Origin: Hydrogenothermaceae bacterium
GTDB taxonomy: Bacteria > Aquificota > Aquificae > Hydrogenothermales > Hydrogenothermaceae
Direction of reading: 5' to 3'
NCBI GenBank assembly: GCA_026984415.1
Contig: JALSSE010000410.1
Span: 1-7,602, forward strand
Length of the DNA stretch: 7,602 bases
The notes beneath the pieces were generated by a model, which worked only from the letters and a program-made list of their open reading frames with translations, did not search any database and had not been told where the DNA came from. The translations under genes were made by a program, and so were the position numbers. Below are positions 5,081-7,602 of the stretch, piece after piece. Within the stretch, counting starts at the first letter, position 1, and the number at the start of each line of letters is the position of its first letter.

Positions 5081-6598
5081 TTAGTAAGCCCCTTCCCCTT
5101 TTAATACCACCTTTATGGTCTTTAGAAGGACTATAATATCTAACCATAATGACCAGTTTAGAACATACCATGTGTCTATTTTCACTCTAAAAGTATAGTC
5201 TGTATCGCTTCTTCCTGAAACTTGCCATAGACCTGTAATTCCAGGTTTAACTAAATAGTAATAATCTCTAAATTCTTTATAGTATTTTTCAATTTCATCT
5301 TTAATTACAGGTCTTGGTCCAACTAAACTCATTTCTCCTTTTAAAACATTAAAAATCTGTGGTAATTCGTCTAAAGATGTTTTTCTTAAAAATTTTCCAA
5401 CCCTTGTGATTCTTGGGTCATTTTTTAGTTTGAAGTATGTTTCCCATTCTTTTCTTATTTTTTCATCAGATTTTAAAAGATTTTCTAATCTTTCTTTTGA
5501 ATCAATATACATACTTCTAAATTTATATACTTCAATTAATCTTCCATTTTGTCCAACCCTTGTGTGTTTGTAAAATATCCCACCCTTTGAGTCTAATTTT
5601 ATTAATATTCCAATAATTCCAATAATTGGTAGTAAAATAGGGAGAAGTAAAATAGAAATAACAATATCAAATGTTCTTTTTAGAAATTGGTTGTATACAG
5701 ACTTAAGGTTGTTATTCAGTTCCATTAAAAATAGCTGTTCTGAAAACAAACTGTTAAATTCAATATTTAGTAAAGCCATACCCTGTAAATCAGGTACAAA
5801 AATGATTTTACGGGAAAATTTGTGAACATTATTTGTTAAATTTATAAGTTTATCCTTTTTTAATGATGGAATTGCTACCACTACAGTTGAAATATCTAAT
5901 ATATTTATAAATTTATTAAAGCTGTTTATTCTTCCAAAAACCTTGTATTTTTTGCCGTCAATTTCTATTTTTTTTCCAATTTTAGATAGGTCATCATCTA
6001 AAAATCCAACAACGTTATAACCTAAATTACTTTCATTCATTAATGCTTTTGCAGTTTGAATTCCAGCTTTTCCTGCTCCTATTATAATAATATTGTCTCT
6101 GCCTATACTTGTTTTGTACATTATTTTTTTACCTACAGTTCTGAAAATAGGAAAAACTATGGTACTGTAAGCAAGAAAGAGAAAAATTGTTAAAGTTGGT
6201 GTTTTAGAAGGTATATTGAGAATTGTTACTATTGCTGCTGCAAAGATGATTGAAAATAATAAACCTTTAATAATTCTTTTTGTTTCTTCCCAGAATGGTA
6301 ATCTTTTTAAATATAAACCTTCATAGAACATAAATATTAATATTATTAAAAACATCCACCAGAATTCTTTAAATAGAAAAAATGGATGTTCAATAGAAAA
6401 ATTTTTTGGAAAAAATAGATGTAGTACATCATAACTCAAGGATACAAGAGAAAGGGTAAGAAAAAAAGAAAAAAAGTCTATTGCAAAAAGAATATTTACA
6501 GCCAAAAAACTTTTAAGTTTTTTATTTTTTACAATTTTTTCTTTAAATATTTCAATTAAATTTTTGCGAAATTTTAATTGCTTTAAGATTATTTCCAT
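5081..6598 (-). CDS. Polyprenyl-phosphate sugar-1-phosphate transferase, WbaP-like
   Basis: A 505-residue inner-membrane enzyme that moves a sugar-1-phosphate from a UDP-sugar to undecaprenyl phosphate, the first step in building exopolysaccharide, capsule or O-antigen repeat units. Four hydrophobic segments near the N-terminus (about 32-52, 78-96, 112-130, 136-152) are followed by a Rossmann-like domain with GAGKAG at 174-179. The catalytic domain has KRTFDIV (307-313), a re-entrant hydrophobic helix at about 314-334, TRVGQNGRLIEVYKFRSM (346-363), the Asp-Glu catalytic pair D410-E411 in SLDELPQ, SLVGPRPV (424-431), KPGITGLWQVSGRSD (451-465) and the ending WLDIIVLLKTIKVVLKGEGAY typical of the WbaP/CpsE group. 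The donor sugar (galactose, glucose or other) cannot be read from sequence. The start follows AAAAGGGG (6609-6616) with a rather long spacing of 10 bases. It lies 86 bases downstream of cysQ on the same strand. No glycosyltransferases or flippase genes are in view. Confidence 0.93.
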   Translation of the reverse strand: MEIILKQLKFRKNLIEIFKEKIVKNKKLKSFLAVNILFAIDFFSFFLTLSLVSLSYDVLHLFFPKNFSIEHPFFLFKEFWWMFLIILIFMFYEGLYLKRLPFWEETKRIIKGLLFSIIFAAAIVTILNIPSKTPTLTIFLFLAYSTIVFPIFRTVGKKIMYKTSIGRDNIIIIGAGKAGIQTAKALMNESNLGYNVVGFLDDDLSKIGKKIEIDGKKYKVFGRINSFNKFINILDISTVVVAIPSLKKDKLINLTNNVHKFSRKIIFVPDLQGMALLNIEFNSLFSEQLFLMELNNNLKSVYNQFLKRTFDIVISILLLPILLPIIGIIGILIKLDSKGGIFYKHTRVGQNGRLIEVYKFRSMYIDSKERLENLLKSDEKIRKEWETYFKLKNDPRITRVGKFLRKTSLDELPQIFNVLKGEMSLVGPRPVIKDEIEKYYKEFRDYYYLVKPGITGLWQVSGRSDTDYTFRVKIDTWYVLNWSLWLDIIVLLKTIKVVLKGEGAY

Positions 6599-6684
6599 TG
6601 GAAGCTTTCCCCTTTTATCTTTTACTGTGTAGCTTTTCGGAAATATTTTAATTTTCTAAATCGGTAGTTTTACATTAAATAACA

Positions 6685-7521
6685 TTAAACTTCTCTAAAA
6701 ACAACAAACCATGGGTTAAGGAGATTTTCTTTATTATATTGCAATTCAGGTAATTTATTCAATTCTTCTATATTATTTATTTCTTGGAATTCAACAACTT
6801 TACCATTAGCTTCTTTTACTACTGCATTTGCAGCTGCTGTATCCCATTCCATTGTTGGAGCAAGTCTTGGGTAAAAATCGGCTGTTCCTTCTGCTACTAA
6901 ACATAGTTTTAATGAACTTCCGATTGATTGAAGCTCTATCTCTCTATATTTTTCTTCAATTTTTTTTATAAAGCTTTTAGTTTCCTCTGACATGTGTGAA
7001 CGGGAAGCTACAACAACTATTTTATCTTTTTCTTTGTTTATCGGTAATTTTTCTGCATTATTTATAACTTCTTCTAAATTTTGAAATTTTTCTAATTTTT
7101 CTTCAACTGATTTAAAAGAACCTATTTCTTTGGCACCAAAATAATAAGTTTTTAAAACTGGAGCATAAACAACACCTAATATTGGTTTATTATTATTTAT
7201 TAAAGCTATATTTACTGTAAACTCACCATTTCTTTTTATAAATTCTTTTGTTCCGTCTAAAGGGTCAATCATCCAGAAAGTTTTCCAATTTTTCCTTTCT
7301 TCAAATGGAATTTCTTTTCCTTCTTCACTCAGGATTGGGAAGTTGCTAATTTTAGTTAATCCTTCCTGTATAACATTGTGGGAGCGCTTATCAGCTTCTG
7401 TTAACGGAGATTTATCATCTTTATGTTCTACATAAAATTCAGACTGATAAACTTCTAAAATTTCTTTGCCTGCTTTTTCTGCTATAAGCAGTGAATTGTA
7501 TAATAGATTTTTTAAATCCAT
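6685..7521 (-). CDS. cysQ: 3'(2'),5'-bisphosphate nucleotidase CysQ
   Basis: 278 residues of the inositol monophosphatase-like superfamily. CysQ removes the 3'-phosphate of PAP (adenosine 3',5'-bisphosphate), the by-product when PAPS is used for sulfate reduction or sulfotransfer, and so protects the cell and recycles AMP. Metal-binding motifs are all present: SPLTEADK (38-45), SEEG with E66-E67, IDPLDGTKEF with D86 and D89 (85-94), and EWDTAAANAV with D227 (225-234). GSSLK (201-205) is also typical of CysQ. Length is normal. The ATG is preceded by AGAGG (7527-7531), which overlaps the stop of the upstream ATP sulfurylase-like gene; the gap is 8 bases, so the two are in one operon. This pairing favours PAP over inositol phosphate as substrate, although superfamily members can be promiscuous. 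Confidence 0.93.
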   Translation of the reverse strand: MDLKNLLYNSLLIAEKAGKEILEVYQSEFYVEHKDDKSPLTEADKRSHNVIQEGLTKISNFPILSEEGKEIPFEERKNWKTFWMIDPLDGTKEFIKRNGEFTVNIALINNNKPILGVVYAPVLKTYYFGAKEIGSFKSVEEKLEKFQNLEEVINNAEKLPINKEKDKIVVVASRSHMSEETKSFIKKIEEKYREIELQSIGSSLKLCLVAEGTADFYPRLAPTMEWDTAAANAVVKEANGKVVEFQEINNIEELNKLPELQYNKENLLNPWFVVFREV

Positions 7522-7529
7522 TTTTTCCT

Positions 7530-7602
7530 CTATTTATTTGTAGCCCATTTAATTAGTATATCTGCAACCTCTGGTCTTGAGAATTCCTTCGGTGGTCTTT
7601 TT
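7530..7602 (-). CDS. sat: C-terminal end of probable ATP sulfurylase (5' part outside window)
   Basis: An open frame on the - strand enters from the window edge and stops with TAG at 7530-7532. The 23 visible residues read KRPPKEFSRPEVADILIKWA plus TNK. The PP.EF.RPEVA.IL pattern is characteristic, from memory, of the C-terminus of bacterial single-domain sulfate adenylyltransferases, which make adenosine 5'-phosphosulfate (APS) from ATP and sulfate, or run in reverse in sulfur oxidisers. If so, it lacks the C-terminal APS kinase domain found in the fused Aquifex protein. The tight junction with cysQ (8 bases) supports a sulfur role. The fragment is short, so this is a probable call only. Confidence 0.65.
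   Translation of the reverse strand, partial: KRPPKEFSRPEVADILIKWATNK

Overview
The window is AT-rich and densely coded, with strong GGAGG-type ribosome binding sites. It looks like part of a chromosome from a thermophilic, chemolithoautotrophic-type bacterium. The protein styles (short RuvB, short-type NadA, a DUF151 protein with an acidic tail, ATP sulfurylase next to CysQ) and the AT-rich, lysine/isoleucine-rich codon use suggest Aquificota, perhaps the Hydrogenothermaceae. That placement is a judgement from memory of the families, not a search result. No tRNA, rRNA, CRISPR, insertion sequence or phage feature was seen, and no gene-free stretch exceeds 300 bases; the longest is 3459-3705 (247 bases).

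Left half, + strand (1-4311). First comes the C-terminal part of a DNA polymerase III delta subunit (holA-like, cut by the window edge), which overlaps ruvB by 4 bases. nadA (quinolinate synthase, TTG start) and asd (aspartate-semialdehyde dehydrogenase) follow; each has its own recognisable promoter-like element. nadA consumes iminoaspartate derived from aspartate and asd consumes aspartyl phosphate, so both draw on aspartate. After asd comes a 247-base intergenic region with an unusual regulatory look. It holds two adjacent 17-bp dyads of the form TGTAAA-N5-TTTACA, a degenerate third copy, and then a good match to a sigma-54 (-24/-12) promoter. That promoter sits in front of a secreted, very acidic, 12-cysteine protein of unknown family.

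Right half, - strand (4339-7602). Read in the direction of transcription, the order is: the C-terminal end of a probable ATP sulfurylase (sat, cut by the window edge), cysQ (PAP phosphatase, 8 bases downstream), a WbaP-type polyprenyl-phosphate sugar phosphotransferase that starts exopolysaccharide or O-antigen units, and a DUF151 'bifunctional nuclease' family gene with its own upstream region. The two halves converge on one GC-rich hairpin at 4316-4334 that can serve as terminator for both strands.

Most of the window is ordinary housekeeping. The part worth attention is 3452-4311: a candidate sigma-54/enhancer-controlled gene whose product has six (possibly seven) cysteines repeating with an 11-residue period, which would place them in a single stripe if the segment is helical.
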